64,000 bases of DNA from Flagellimonas myxillae. Its GTDB lineage: Bacteria; Bacteroidota; Bacteroidia; Flavobacteriales; Flavobacteriaceae. Location of the stretch: contig NZ_JAMFLY010000001.1 of assembly GCF_023502235.1 (NCBI RefSeq), positions 248,001 through 312,000 of the forward strand. The letters are read 5' to 3'. The position numbers were made by a program, and so were the translations under genes. The notes under the pieces were generated by a model, which had not been told where the DNA came from, ran no database searches, and saw only the letters and a program-made list of their open reading frames with translations. Positions 34,873 through 44,685 of this stretch are shown piece after piece. The first letter of the stretch is position 1, and every line of letters begins with the position of its first letter.

Positions 34873-36669
34873 ATGTTTTTATTGAATTTGATCGTAAACA
34901 GCAGGGATTTGAAGAAGAACGTACTAAAAAGGGATGTCTTAACGTGCATTATGTTGGGTGCCAGTTTATTGTTTAGTTTGAGCTGTACTGGCTTTCAAGA
35001 AGAGGCGAAATATGAAATCAAGGAGTTTTTTGATTTACCCTATTATCAAGGGGCAGATGCTGATAGCATAAAACACAAACTAAATTTGTTTGTGCCACAG
35101 GGCGTCCAAAATCCACCCTTGCTATTGTGGATACATGGTGGTGCCTGGGCATTTGGGGGAAGGAAGTTTGAAAGCAATCTGGCCAGGAAGTTTGCAAGGG
35201 AAGGGGTGGCCGTGGCGGCTATAAGCTATCGGCTAAGTCCAGGTACTTGGAGGAATCCAAAATTTAAGGAGGGAATCCAGCATCCGGAACATATTAAAGA
35301 TGTGGCCAGGGCTTTTGCCTGGGTTCATGATAATGGACGAACCTATGGGTACGATACCCATTCCATATTTGTAAGTGGGTATTCCGCTGGCGGGCACCTG
35401 GCCGCACTACTTTCTATGGATCCGACGTACTTGCATGCTGTGGGTAAATCGGTGCGGGATGTACGAGGGGCAATTCCCATAGCCGGGGCCTATGATATTT
35501 CGGCCTATCACCAGAGCCATTTAAAATACAATGGCAGGGAAATGGCAGAAAAACACGTGCAAGCCGTTTTTGGGAATACCGAAGCGTCGTTCAGAAATGC
35601 TTCACCTACGAGTTTTGTGAATAATCAATGGGTACCCATGCTTGTGATATCGGAAAGGGAGACCTACGATTATACAAGGCTACTGGAAAATGCTGCAAAA
35701 CAGGCAGAATATCACCATATGCAATTCCATCATATCAGCAATGAAGATCATGAATCACTTTTGGATAATTTGGCAAAGTCTGATCAAAGTCCATACAGAA
35801 AAATGATCTTGGACTACATTTGGGAGCATAGGGTACCATATAAAACCCTCCAAGCAAATGGTGTTCAGTTGGCATATCGGGTGTTTGGAACTGGTGAACC
35901 CCTTTTTGTTTTGAATGGGGGTCCAGGTTTTTCCAGTCATAATTTTCAGGGTTTGGCACAAAGATTCTCAAAAACCCATCAAGTTGTAATCTTTGACCAA
36001 AGGGGTACAGGTTTTTCCGAGTTGAATTCCGAAACGATTTCCATGAAGGCCATGGTAGAGGATTTGGAGGCACTCAGAAAACATTTGGGATATGACCAGA
36101 TAAGTTTGTTTGGACAATCCTTTGGTGGAATGTATGCCATGTGCTATGCAAAAGCCTATCCCAATTGCGTAAAGTCCATGATTTTATCCCATTCTGGGGG
36201 AATGGACCTTCAATTTTTGGATGAGACCAATGAACGATTAATGCGTGGTTTAGCACCCGAAGATCATGAATCCCTGAGGGAGGTGTCAAGCATCAAAAAC
36301 CCGGAACTACGAATGCTAGAACGACATAGGGCTTTGGCAGCAGGGTACGTTTTTGATAAAAATTTACGCAACCGTGTTTTTAAAGGGCTTGCCTTCAAAT
36401 CTAGATTCTATCCGGAAGTGAATGAACAGGTTTGGTCTGATCTTAGAAAAAATGGCTACAACGTTTTTAAGGCAATGCAGCAGTTTGCAAACCCTGTGCT
36501 GATCTTGCACGGAGACCATGATGTTGTTCATCCAAAGTACGCTACATTGGCACACCAGACATTCCCCAATTCCAAACTCACCATCCTTAAGAATTGTGTC
36601 CATTACGGTTGGCTTGATGCTCCAAAAAATTACTTTGCGACCATTGAGAATTTTCTTCGTAGCCCATAG
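34873..36669 (+). CDS. Lipoprotein with two fused alpha/beta-hydrolase domains
   Basis: 598 residues. A lipobox (LFSLSC, about Cys 38) precedes the first hydrolase, about residues 45-320, of the carboxylesterase/BD-FAE type: oxyanion HGGAWAFGG, nucleophile Ser in GYSAGG near 171, His in NEDHES. The second, about residues 325-598, is of the prolyl iminopeptidase type: GGPGFSSH, nucleophile in GQSFGG near 416, acid in HGDHD and His in NCVHYGW. Both triads appear complete. Substrates are unknown; an esterase plus aminopeptidase on one membrane anchor would be unusual. It follows the AraC gene and may be its target (inference). Confidence 0.88.
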   Translation: MFLLNLIVNSRDLKKNVLKRDVLTCIMLGASLLFSLSCTGFQEEAKYEIKEFFDLPYYQGADADSIKHKLNLFVPQGVQNPPLLLWIHGGAWAFGGRKFESNLARKFAREGVAVAAISYRLSPGTWRNPKFKEGIQHPEHIKDVARAFAWVHDNGRTYGYDTHSIFVSGYSAGGHLAALLSMDPTYLHAVGKSVRDVRGAIPIAGAYDISAYHQSHLKYNGREMAEKHVQAVFGNTEASFRNASPTSFVNNQWVPMLVISERETYDYTRLLENAAKQAEYHHMQFHHISNEDHESLLDNLAKSDQSPYRKMILDYIWEHRVPYKTLQANGVQLAYRVFGTGEPLFVLNGGPGFSSHNFQGLAQRFSKTHQVVIFDQRGTGFSELNSETISMKAMVEDLEALRKHLGYDQISLFGQSFGGMYAMCYAKAYPNCVKSMILSHSGGMDLQFLDETNERLMRGLAPEDHESLREVSSIKNPELRMLERHRALAAGYVFDKNLRNRVFKGLAFKSRFYPEVNEQVWSDLRKNGYNVFKAMQQFANPVLILHGDHDVVHPKYATLAHQTFPNSKLTILKNCVHYGWLDAPKNYFATIENFLRSP

Positions 36670-36771
36670 GTTTGTAGGAAAAATACAATAAAGTGTTAGG
36701 AAAATCGTTAGTACATGACCGCCAACCCATTTATTATGAATGGATTGGAAACCCCATATGGATTGGAAATC

Positions 36772-37860
36772 ATGCGATTGCGATTCAGCTACATATTGAC
36801 CAACCTCACAATTCCCCTGTTTTTTTCGACGGCGGTGGCCCAAAATCTAGTCCATAATGGTGGATTCGAGGATTTTGTGGATTGCCCTGTTAAAATGAGC
36901 AATCTCAACGGTGATGCCGAGTACTGGAGCGCTCCAACCCTGGGCACCACGGATTATTTTAACGAATGCAGCAAGACCAAGCTGGGAATCCCCATGAATT
37001 TTAAGGGAAAGCAGGAAGCCTATGAAGGTATCGCCTATGCGGGCCTTTATCTTTTTGCGCCCAAGGACTACAGGGAATATATTCAGGTGGCTTTGACCGA
37101 AACGCTGAAGAAAGGACATCGATATCGATTGAGCCTCACTTTAAGTCTTTCCGAAAAATCGGATGGCGCAGTAATGGACATTGGGGCCGTTTTTGCACAA
37201 AAACCCCTGTCAATTCATACCAAAAGACAACTCTCCAATGCGGTTTTAGCCTCTAATCAAACCAGAACAACACATGCCAAACAGTTTTCGGCAACCGGAT
37301 TTTATGACGACAAAACGGAATGGATGCAGGTGAGCTTGGATATTGTGGCAAAGGGCTTCGAAAGTCACTTGATATTAGGGAACTTCAAAAGCAATGGAGG
37401 AACACACTATCTCGATTTTGGAAAAAAGACCACCCCGGGAGAAGGGTACTCGTACTATTATTTGGACGATGTATCGCTCGTTTATCTTGGACCGGATTAC
37501 CAGCCAAACCAAAGTTATGTGCTCAACCACGTAAATTTCGACTTTGACCGTTTTGAATTGGAACCCAAGGCCAAACAAAGCCTAAAGGATGTTTTCGATT
37601 ACCTCAGGAAAAACCCAAGCCTAAAAGTTTCCATTAGTGGGCATACGGACGACCAAGGTTCGGAAGAATACAACGATGTACTATCCAAACAACGCGCCCG
37701 AACGGTTGCTCGATTTTTGATGAATTTGGGCTTGGATTCCCGAAGGATATCTTCAGAAGGATATGGGAATAAGCTTCCCATTGATAGTGCGCTTACCGAC
37801 AAGGCCAGACGAAAAAACCGGCGTGTGGAATTTGTGATGACGGAATTCGTGGACGAATAG
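36772..37860 (+). CDS. OmpA-family outer membrane protein (copy 1)
   Basis: 362 residues from the ATG at 36772; the longer frame back to 36715 is rejected because this start gives a signal peptide (ending AVAQ) and the same length as the paralogue at 38364. Residues about 25-240 are a jelly-roll, carbohydrate-binding-like domain (NLVHNGGFEDFVDCP). Residues 255-355 are an OmpA peptidoglycan-binding domain (VNFDFDRFELEPKAKQSLKD, VSISGHTDDQGSEEYN, LSKQRARTVARFL, NRRVEFVM) with the Asp and Arg that bind diaminopimelate. It probably links the outer membrane or surface material to peptidoglycan. Confidence 0.92.
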   Translation: MRLRFSYILTNLTIPLFFSTAVAQNLVHNGGFEDFVDCPVKMSNLNGDAEYWSAPTLGTTDYFNECSKTKLGIPMNFKGKQEAYEGIAYAGLYLFAPKDYREYIQVALTETLKKGHRYRLSLTLSLSEKSDGAVMDIGAVFAQKPLSIHTKRQLSNAVLASNQTRTTHAKQFSATGFYDDKTEWMQVSLDIVAKGFESHLILGNFKSNGGTHYLDFGKKTTPGEGYSYYYLDDVSLVYLGPDYQPNQSYVLNHVNFDFDRFELEPKAKQSLKDVFDYLRKNPSLKVSISGHTDDQGSEEYNDVLSKQRARTVARFLMNLGLDSRRISSEGYGNKLPIDSALTDKARRKNRRVEFVMTEFVDE

Positions 37861-37862
37861 AT

Positions 37863-38213
37863 TTAGTCAGGAGGGCTTGAAGCTTGTCCATCATCTTCAA
37901 GCATGTCTTTTAGGTCCATATCAAATTCCAAAACAATGGCCCCGGTGTTTCCACCATCCAGTACAAAAAAGGATTCCGATTTATACCCCTTGGAGCTAAT
38001 GTTGATCTTCCAATGAAAGTTCTTGGTACTACTTAGTTCAAACGAACCATCCAAATCTGTATAGGTAATGTTGTCCGTGGTCTGAAGTTCCACGGCCGCT
38101 CGATAAACAGGAAAGCCGAGCTCATCGACAATTTTGCCCATAATCTTGTTTTGCCCAAGACCAAAACAGGGCAGCAAAGTTAACACAAGCATACAGGTCA
38201 CTATGCGCATCAT
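37863..38213 (-). CDS. Exported carboxypeptidase-D-regulatory-like protein
   Basis: 116 residues from the ATG at 38213. A signal peptide ends FGLGQ, then KIMGKIVDELGFPVYRAAVEL and YTDLDGSFELSS show the CarboxypepD_reg-like beta-sandwich (PF13715 type). It is that single domain only, with an acidic tail. It lies between two OmpA genes on the opposite strand, its stop two bases from that of copy 1. A binding or anchoring accessory is possible. Confidence 0.85.
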   Translation of the reverse strand: MMRIVTCMLVLTLLPCFGLGQNKIMGKIVDELGFPVYRAAVELQTTDNITYTDLDGSFELSSTKNFHWKINISSKGYKSESFFVLDGGNTGAIVLEFDMDLKDMLEDDGQASSPPD

Positions 38214-38363
38214 AGTAAGATTTGGACTATTGTAACGCTTTATTTGGAAAGTTAGTATCATAGGAATGAGGAAATTAGCTCAATTTAAAATACCTGTAAA
38301 GGCAATACAGGCTTAAAACCCACGTTTATACTAACAGCACGGGAACCTAAAACAACGATAGTT

Positions 38364-39452
38364 ATGTTTTATAAGGTTACCCGTATTTTTTTTGTCCCTC
38401 TTTTTGGTTTATTGCTCGGTAGTGCGGTCTACGGACAAAACCTGGTTATGAACCCCAGTTTTGAAAACTACAAAACTTGTCCAGTCAACATCACCGGATT
38501 TGATGCCGTTTTGGAAGATGTTTCCCTGCCGTCCTCAAGTTCCGGGGACTATTTTAACACCTGTGGTTCCGCAGATTTTGGTGTGCCTACCAATTTCAAG
38601 GGAATGCAAAAGGCCATTGACGGTTCTGGTTACGTGGGGCTATACTTTTATGCATTGAACGACTACCGCGAATATGTTCAACTGAACACCACCAAAACAC
38701 TAAGGGAAAAACACCCATACAAGATAAGTCTGCAATTGAGTTTGGCCGAAGCCTCCAGTTTGGCCTTGAGGAATATTTCCATCTTATTGGTCAACAAAAA
38801 GGTAAAGCTCCCCAATAGCTCTGCCTTGACGAGTTCGCGAATGGATTTTCAAGAAGACCTTGAGTTTCATAAGGTAAAACTAAAACCGAGCACCTCTTTG
38901 GCAAACACGGACGACTGGATTACCATGACTGCAGAGTTTGAAGCCAGGGGGTTTGAGAACCACATTATTGTGGGCAACTTTGATGACAACACAAATACAG
39001 CGCTTTTGGAACAAGACGGTCCCGTTTTGTCCAGCGACTTCTCCTATTATTACCTTGATAACGTAGCGCTTGAAGAGTTGCCAAGGGTAAACTATGAAAA
39101 AGATAAGATCTATGTGCTTGAGCGCAACCCTTTTGAGCCTAAGGGATATGAACTGGATGCCGAGGCCATTGCCAGTGTCAAAAAGATATTCAAATACCTA
39201 AAGGAAAATGCCGAAGTGCAGATGAAGATTACCGGGCATTCGGATGACATAGGTCAACCTGGCTACACCAAGTTTATTTCCTCGCTTAGGGCCAGGGCCG
39301 TGGCACTCTATCTTACAAAACTTGGGATAGACGATAGTCGTATTGTCTGGGAAGGTGTTGGCGATACAAGACCCTTAGGCAACGGGAAACTCAAACAAAA
39401 CCCCCTCGAAGATCGTAGGGTGGAATTTGTGATGACGGAAACAAAAAACTAG
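38364..39452 (+). CDS. OmpA-family outer membrane protein (copy 2)
   Basis: 362 residues, paralogous to the gene at 36772 in length and domain order: signal peptide (ending VYGQ), NLVMNPSFENYKTCP jelly-roll domain, SYYYLDNVALEEL linker, then an OmpA C-terminal domain (AEVQMKITGHSDDIGQPGYT, SLRARAVALYL, EDRRVEFVMTE). The peptidoglycan-binding Asp/Arg pattern is kept. The OmpA part begins with the less usual EPKGYELDAEAIASVKK. The two copies probably arose by local duplication with insertion of the regulatory-domain gene between them. Confidence 0.92.
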   Translation: MFYKVTRIFFVPLFGLLLGSAVYGQNLVMNPSFENYKTCPVNITGFDAVLEDVSLPSSSSGDYFNTCGSADFGVPTNFKGMQKAIDGSGYVGLYFYALNDYREYVQLNTTKTLREKHPYKISLQLSLAEASSLALRNISILLVNKKVKLPNSSALTSSRMDFQEDLEFHKVKLKPSTSLANTDDWITMTAEFEARGFENHIIVGNFDDNTNTALLEQDGPVLSSDFSYYYLDNVALEELPRVNYEKDKIYVLERNPFEPKGYELDAEAIASVKKIFKYLKENAEVQMKITGHSDDIGQPGYTKFISSLRARAVALYLTKLGIDDSRIVWEGVGDTRPLGNGKLKQNPLEDRRVEFVMTETKN

Positions 39453-39577
39453 TTATTGACTAGACGTCTTAAATCTGCAAATATTTCTATAATTAATTGA
39501 TTATCAAGGAAATGCATCTTGGTACAAGTGGGTATTGTCGGTTTTTAAAGTACCTCCGACGTTCCCCTTACATTTTC

Positions 39578-39585
39578 TATTTTTG
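39578..39585 (+). promoter_or_regulatory. -7 box of the amidohydrolase promoter
   Basis: TATTTTTG, a perfect TAnnTTTG match 17 bp before the ATG; GAAGG-AAA-CCTTC directly follows (39585-39597). Confidence 0.55.
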
Positions 39586-39602
39586 AAGGAAACCTTCAAA
39601 AC

Positions 39603-41225
39603 ATGAAAAATTTCGTTTACTGTTTTTTCGTACTTCTATTTTTGATAGCCTGTAATCCAAAGGAAGAAGTGGATTTAATTGTCCATAATGCCAATATTTA
39701 TACCGTAGACGGGGATTTCTCCACAGCCAATGAAATGGCGATTTCCGAGGGGAAGATTGTTGCAGTGGGGAATGCCAATTCACTCCTTGAAAAATTTAAT
39801 GCAAAGGAGCAATGGGATGCCCAGGGAAAAACCATAGTTCCTGGTCTTATAGACGCCCACTGTCACTTTTATCGTTTGGGATTGACCCAACAGGTTGTGG
39901 ATTTGGTGGGGACCAGAAGTTTCGAGGAAGTTTTGGAACGGGTAGTGGCTTTTCAAAAAGCACGGGCTTCCAATTTTATTCAGGGAAGGGGCTGGGATCA
40001 AAACGATTGGGAGGTAAAGGAATTTCCAACCAAGGAAAGATTGGACGAACTCTTCCCCAATACCCCTGTTGCGTTGGAACGCGTTGATGGTCATGCCTAT
40101 TTGGTGAACCAAAAGGCGCTGGATTTAGCTGGCATTGATGGAACAACCATAATCGATGGTGGGGAAGTAGTCAAAGCACAAGGAATACCTACGGGAATTT
40201 TGGTCGATAACCCTATGGAATTGGTTGATGCAGTTATCCCGCAACCCAACAGAATGGCACAGATCCAAGCCTTAAAAGATGCCGAGCGCCTTTGTTTTGA
40301 TTATGGACTGACCACAGTGAACGATGCCGGAATCGACCGATCTACCATTGAACTTATCGATAGCTTGCAGCAAGCAGGAGACTTGTCCATGCGGATATAT
40401 GCCATGATCAGCAACACCCAAAAAAACCTGGATCATTATCTGGCCAAAGGAATTGTAAAGACTGAAATGCTCAACGTACGATCGGTAAAAGTGTATGGTG
40501 ATGGCGCATTGGGATCTCGGGGAGCGGCCTTGCGCGAACCTTATTCGGACCATGAAGGGCACTTTGGTGCCATGGTAACTCCAGTGGATCAAATTGAATC
40601 TTTGGCCGAACGGATTTCGGCTTCAGATTACCAAATGAATACCCATGCCATTGGCGATTCCGCAAACATCGTGGTTTTAAGGGCCTACAAAAAAGCACTG
40701 GAAGGAAAAAAGGACAGGCGCTGGAAGGTGGAGCATGCCCAAGTCATCACCGAGGAGGATTTTGACCATTTTTCCGAAGGAATAATCCCCTCAGTACAGC
40801 CCACCCATGCCACTAGCGACATGTACTGGGCAGAGGACAGATTGGGCCCAGAAAGGGTCCAAGGTGCCTATGCGTTTAAAAAATTATTGGACAAAGCTGG
40901 ACTGGTCGCTCTGGGTACAGATTTCCCGGTGGAACAGGTAAATCCATTCCTTACGTTCTATGCATCGGTGGCACGTCAGGATTTGGATAAATTTCCCAAA
41001 GGCGGTTTTCAAATGAAGGATGCCCTTAGCCGGGAGGAAACCCTGAAAGGAATGACGATTTGGGCTGCTTATTCCAATTTTGAGGAAGCTGAAAAGGGAA
41101 GCTTGGAACCTGGAAAATTTGCCGATTTTGTAGTATTGAGTGATGATATCATGACCCTTACAGCCGACAAGATTCCAAATCTAAAGGCTGAGCATGTCTT
41201 TTTGGGAGGAAAAAAAGTAAAATAA
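39603..41225 (+). CDS. Lipoprotein amidohydrolase (YtcJ-like)
   Basis: 540 residues with a lipobox (LFLIAC at Cys 17). Metal-dependent amidohydrolase motifs: GLIDAHCHFYRLG (near 80), the Lys in VKVYGDGALGSRG, NTHAIGDSAN, KVEHAQVITEEDF and LGTDFPVE. The family (amidohydrolase_3, YtcJ/AepA type) hydrolyses amides or cyclic amides; natural substrates are mostly unknown. It ends in a perfect hairpin terminator. No operon partner. Confidence 0.92.
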   Translation: MKNFVYCFFVLLFLIACNPKEEVDLIVHNANIYTVDGDFSTANEMAISEGKIVAVGNANSLLEKFNAKEQWDAQGKTIVPGLIDAHCHFYRLGLTQQVVDLVGTRSFEEVLERVVAFQKARASNFIQGRGWDQNDWEVKEFPTKERLDELFPNTPVALERVDGHAYLVNQKALDLAGIDGTTIIDGGEVVKAQGIPTGILVDNPMELVDAVIPQPNRMAQIQALKDAERLCFDYGLTTVNDAGIDRSTIELIDSLQQAGDLSMRIYAMISNTQKNLDHYLAKGIVKTEMLNVRSVKVYGDGALGSRGAALREPYSDHEGHFGAMVTPVDQIESLAERISASDYQMNTHAIGDSANIVVLRAYKKALEGKKDRRWKVEHAQVITEEDFDHFSEGIIPSVQPTHATSDMYWAEDRLGPERVQGAYAFKKLLDKAGLVALGTDFPVEQVNPFLTFYASVARQDLDKFPKGGFQMKDALSREETLKGMTIWAAYSNFEEAEKGSLEPGKFADFVVLSDDIMTLTADKIPNLKAEHVFLGGKKVK

Positions 41226-41227
41226 AA

Positions 41228-41250
41228 AAAGCCCCGACCATCGGGGCTTT
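41228..41250. terminator. Bidirectional terminator
   Basis: AAAGCCCCGA-CCA-TCGGGGCTTT, a perfect 10-bp stem between two convergent genes, with A/T runs on both sides. Confidence 0.92.
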
Positions 41251-41270
41251 TATACTTGATATTCTGTGTC

Positions 41271-41801
41271 TTATATGCTAATGGCCAAAGAAACCCTAGT
41301 GGTTCCCCAACCCATAACCAAGTTTCCGTTGTCGTCGAAAGCCATGGAAAAGGCTTCTAAGGACTCGCTATCGGAACTTGCTTTTGCTTCTACTCTGGCC
41401 ACATCTGCAGCACTATCATAGGAGTAAGCCCCCCATTGATTCAGGTTACCGTTTAATATGACAGTCCACTCACCGTCCCCAGGAATTGTGAACATGGAGT
41501 AGGTTCCTGCTTTTACAGCCTTTCCACCTACGGTGGCATCTTTATAAAAAGTGATTTCAGCAGCTTCATTGGCTCCAGTTCTCCAAACCTTTCCTGCAGG
41601 TGCAAGATCAGCTAAACTTCTTCCTTTCAATTGAGGTCGGCTATAAATAACCCTTACCGACTTATCGGATACCCTATAACTCGAAGGGTAGGATGCAATA
41701 TCAGCAGGACTTTTGTCCAGACCGCTAAATTTTTGGGCCGTGCTTTCCGTAGAAAATACTAAGGACAAGATTAAAATGGCAAGTGAAAAAATTCTTTTCA
41801 T
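41271..41801 (-). CDS. DUF2911 family exported protein
   Basis: 176 residues from the ATG at 41801. A signal peptide (residues about 1-20, ending TAQ) precedes the DUF2911 pattern: SVRVIYSRPQLKGRSL, GKVWRTGANEAAEITFYKDA, AGTYSMFTIPGDGEWTVILN, WGAYSYD. The family is widespread in Bacteroidetes and of unknown function; the fold is beta-rich and periplasmic. It shares the terminator with the convergent amidohydrolase gene. Confidence 0.93.
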   Translation of the reverse strand: MKRIFSLAILILSLVFSTESTAQKFSGLDKSPADIASYPSSYRVSDKSVRVIYSRPQLKGRSLADLAPAGKVWRTGANEAAEITFYKDATVGGKAVKAGTYSMFTIPGDGEWTVILNGNLNQWGAYSYDSAADVARVEAKASSDSESLEAFSMAFDDNGNLVMGWGTTRVSLAISI

Positions 41802-42044
41802 GATAATGATTTTAGTTGTTCCCAAAACTAGGGTGTTATTGAATGGTGATTTTATAAAAAGACGTTAAAATTTAACAAGACTTACAAAGTGATCGGGATT
41901 TGTGGTTTATCCAAACATATGATAACACTTGTTTCTGAAAATAGATATTGTAATTACAATTTGTAGTCATATTCACTATTAATGTTTGGTATTTGATATT
42001 ACTGACGGATATTTGTTTCGAAAATGTTACAAACAGATTGAATT

Positions 42045-43715
42045 ATGTGCGGAATAGTATGCGCGTTTGACGTGAAGGAGAGTACGGAGGCCCTAAGGCC
42101 ACAATTATTGGAAATGTCCAAAAAAGTAAGGCACAGAGGTCCGGACTGGAGTGGAATTTATTCGGATGATAAGGCCATTTTGGCCCATGAGCGATTGGCG
42201 ATCGTTGACCCGGTATCAGGAAAACAACCCTTGTTCAGCGAGGATGGAAAACTGGTATTGGCAGCCAATGGTGAAATATACAACCACAGGGAACTTAGGG
42301 CCCAATTTGATGGAAAATATCAATTCCAGACCCAATCGGACTGCGAGGTGATCCTTGCCCTTTATAAAGAAAAAGGAGTGGATTTTGTGGATGACCTCAA
42401 TGGAATTTTCGGTTTTGCCCTTTATGATAGTGAGCAGGACGAGTATTTTATTGCCCGTGACCATATGGGCATTATCCCTTTATATATTGGTTGGGATAAG
42501 CACGGGACCTTTTATGTTGCTTCGGAACTTAAGGCTTTGGAAGGAACTTGCTCTAAAATAGAGTTGTTTCCTCCAGGACATTATTTGCACAGCTCCGATG
42601 GCGAGTTCAGGAGATGGTACCAAAGAGATTGGATGGAGTACGACGCCGTTAAGGAAAACGAGACCAGTATTCAGGAGCTCAGGGAAGCGCTCGAGGCAGC
42701 GGTACACAGACAATTGATGTCCGATGTGCCATATGGAGTGCTGCTTTCCGGTGGTTTGGATTCCTCTGTGACCTCTGCAGTGGCCAAAACATACTCCCAA
42801 ATGAGGATTGAGTCTGGCGATACCAAGGAAGCTTGGTGGCCACAATTGCACTCTTTTTCCGTGGGCTTGGAAGGTTCTCCAGATTTGGCAGCGGCCCAAA
42901 AAGTAGCGGACCATATAGGAACAATCCATCACGAGATAAAATTTACCATCCAAGAAGGTTTGGATGCCATCAAGGATGTAATCTATAACCTTGAAACATA
43001 CGATATTACTACCATCAGAGCCAGCACACCCATGTACCTTATGGCAAGGGTCATTAAATCCATGGGAATAAAAATGGTGCTGTCAGGTGAAGGAGCAGAT
43101 GAACTATTCGGTGGCTACCTATACTTCCACAAGGCCCCAAGTCCAAAGGATTTTCACGAAGAGACAGTGAGAAAACTGGATAAGTTACACATGTACGATT
43201 GTCTTAGGGCGAACAAGTCCTTGGCGGCTTGGGGCATTGAAGGCCGGGTTCCATTTTTGGACAAAGAGTTCATGGATGTCGCTATGCGTATCAACCCAAA
43301 AGACAAAATGATCAACGGCGAACGCATGGAAAAATGGGTGATTCGAAAAGCTTTCGAATCCTATTTGCCTGAAAGCGTGGCCTGGAGACAAAAAGAACAA
43401 TTCTCCGACGGAGTGGGGTATAGTTGGATTGACACCCTAAAAGCTCTGGTAGAGGAAGAGGTAACGGACAAGCAGTTGGCCAATGCCCACTTTAAATTCC
43501 CGATCCAGACTCCGACAACCAAGGAGGAATATTATTATCGTTCCATCTTTGAAGGGCATTTCCCTTCGGATGCAGCAGCCCTAAGTGTTCCGCAGGAACC
43601 ATCGGTGGCCTGTAGCACCAAGATTGCCCTAGAGTGGGACGAAGCCTTCAAGAACATGAACGATCCATCCGGAAGGGCGGTCGCCAATGTTCACGAAGAT
43701 GCATACGTAAAATAG
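42045..43715 (+). CDS. asnB: Asparagine synthase (glutamine-hydrolysing)
   Basis: 556 residues, the usual length. After the initiator Met comes the catalytic Cys (MCGIVCAFD), followed by the glutaminase domain (RHRGPDWSG, LAANGEIYNH). The synthetase domain has the ATP pyrophosphatase motif LLSGGLDSSVTSAV near residue 235. AsnB converts aspartate, glutamine and ATP to asparagine, glutamate, AMP and pyrophosphate. Single gene with a strong downstream terminator. Confidence 0.97.
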   Translation: MCGIVCAFDVKESTEALRPQLLEMSKKVRHRGPDWSGIYSDDKAILAHERLAIVDPVSGKQPLFSEDGKLVLAANGEIYNHRELRAQFDGKYQFQTQSDCEVILALYKEKGVDFVDDLNGIFGFALYDSEQDEYFIARDHMGIIPLYIGWDKHGTFYVASELKALEGTCSKIELFPPGHYLHSSDGEFRRWYQRDWMEYDAVKENETSIQELREALEAAVHRQLMSDVPYGVLLSGGLDSSVTSAVAKTYSQMRIESGDTKEAWWPQLHSFSVGLEGSPDLAAAQKVADHIGTIHHEIKFTIQEGLDAIKDVIYNLETYDITTIRASTPMYLMARVIKSMGIKMVLSGEGADELFGGYLYFHKAPSPKDFHEETVRKLDKLHMYDCLRANKSLAAWGIEGRVPFLDKEFMDVAMRINPKDKMINGERMEKWVIRKAFESYLPESVAWRQKEQFSDGVGYSWIDTLKALVEEEVTDKQLANAHFKFPIQTPTTKEEYYYRSIFEGHFPSDAAALSVPQEPSVACSTKIALEWDEAFKNMNDPSGRAVANVHEDAYVK

Positions 43716-43776
43716 CCGACCCATTATAGTTTATGTAGTAGGAAGATGCTGTTTTGTTTCATTTTCAATTAGTCAG

Positions 43777-43802
43777 AAAAGCCCCTTGAAAAAGGGGCTT
43801 TT
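43777..43802. terminator. Terminator after asnB
   Basis: AAAAGCCCCTT-GAAA-AAGGGGCTTTT, a perfect 11-bp stem with T run; it also faces the convergent PagL-like gene. Confidence 0.92.
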
Positions 43803-43833
43803 TGATGGTGAGAACAACACTTACTGATGGAAA

Positions 43834-44538
43834 TCAGGAACTGAATTTTTTAGGTGATCTTCGTAAGGGAATGGAAAATCCCATTTCAAGATTGGTGCTG
43901 TTATAGCCTGCGTTGGGACGCCCAAACCCAGCATTTGACACATGGCGCACCCCATATCGTAAATCGACCATTACACTATTGATCCTGTACAAAAAGCCTG
44001 TGGCTAGTATATCTGAAAAAGCAAACCCCTTTTTTTGGCGATAGGTCTCCGTATCGATAATCATGGGGCCAACACTTCCCAAAACATACCAATCCAAGTT
44101 TTTTTGAAGAGTATAGCTCATTTGAAGCCCTAGATTGAGTACGTACTCGTTCATATCACGCTGCAGCATAACGGCTGGCTCAGCAGTAGAAGTTTCCGAT
44201 GTTTTGCTCACGGCTTTCACTTCCTTGCTAGAGGCTTCTATTTTGGGAAACTCGCCTTGGGTGCTAAAGTATATACCAGGCTCTATATTGAGCCCGATAC
44301 GCATTTTATTGACCTTGGTGAGGTTGAGGTTGTAGTTGATTTTGATAAAACTTACATCGTAGGTATAGGAATCCGAGGAAAAGGGGAAGGACTGTTGCGT
44401 TCCCTGCCCATAATTTAATCCCAGCCTTTGATTAAATGGGTCCTGTTCATGGTTCATCTGGCTGTACCCGCTGTACAAACAAAGAACGAATACCACTTGG
44501 GCGACCGTCCATTTTTGGAAGTTGGTGAGTGTTCCCAT
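43834..44538 (-). CDS. PagL-like lipid A 3-O-deacylase (acyloxyacyl hydrolase family)
   Basis: 234 residues with a signal peptide (ending YSGYSQ). The C-terminal third contains the PagL active-site signature: YGVRHVSNAGFGRPNAGYN, with the His and Ser of the H-SN motif. The remainder forms about eight beta strands, giving the 8-stranded OM barrel of PagL, with a long loop around residues 105-125. PagL removes the 3-O acyl chain from lipid A in the outer membrane. The gene lies 147 bp from the membrane AraC regulator on the same strand. Confidence 0.82.
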   Translation of the reverse strand: MGTLTNFQKWTVAQVVFVLCLYSGYSQMNHEQDPFNQRLGLNYGQGTQQSFPFSSDSYTYDVSFIKINYNLNLTKVNKMRIGLNIEPGIYFSTQGEFPKIEASSKEVKAVSKTSETSTAEPAVMLQRDMNEYVLNLGLQMSYTLQKNLDWYVLGSVGPMIIDTETYRQKKGFAFSDILATGFLYRINSVMVDLRYGVRHVSNAGFGRPNAGYNSTNLEMGFSIPLRRSPKKFSS

Positions 44539-44685
44539 TATCTTGTTGAGGTTTGGTATGTAACAATGTAATGGGGGGAATTGTCTTTAATATATCCATA
44601 GGAACCCGGTCCAGATTCCAGATATTTGGCAAGATCAAGATTCTGGACTCCTTCCTTTTACGGAAAAATGTACAGGTACTTTGGA

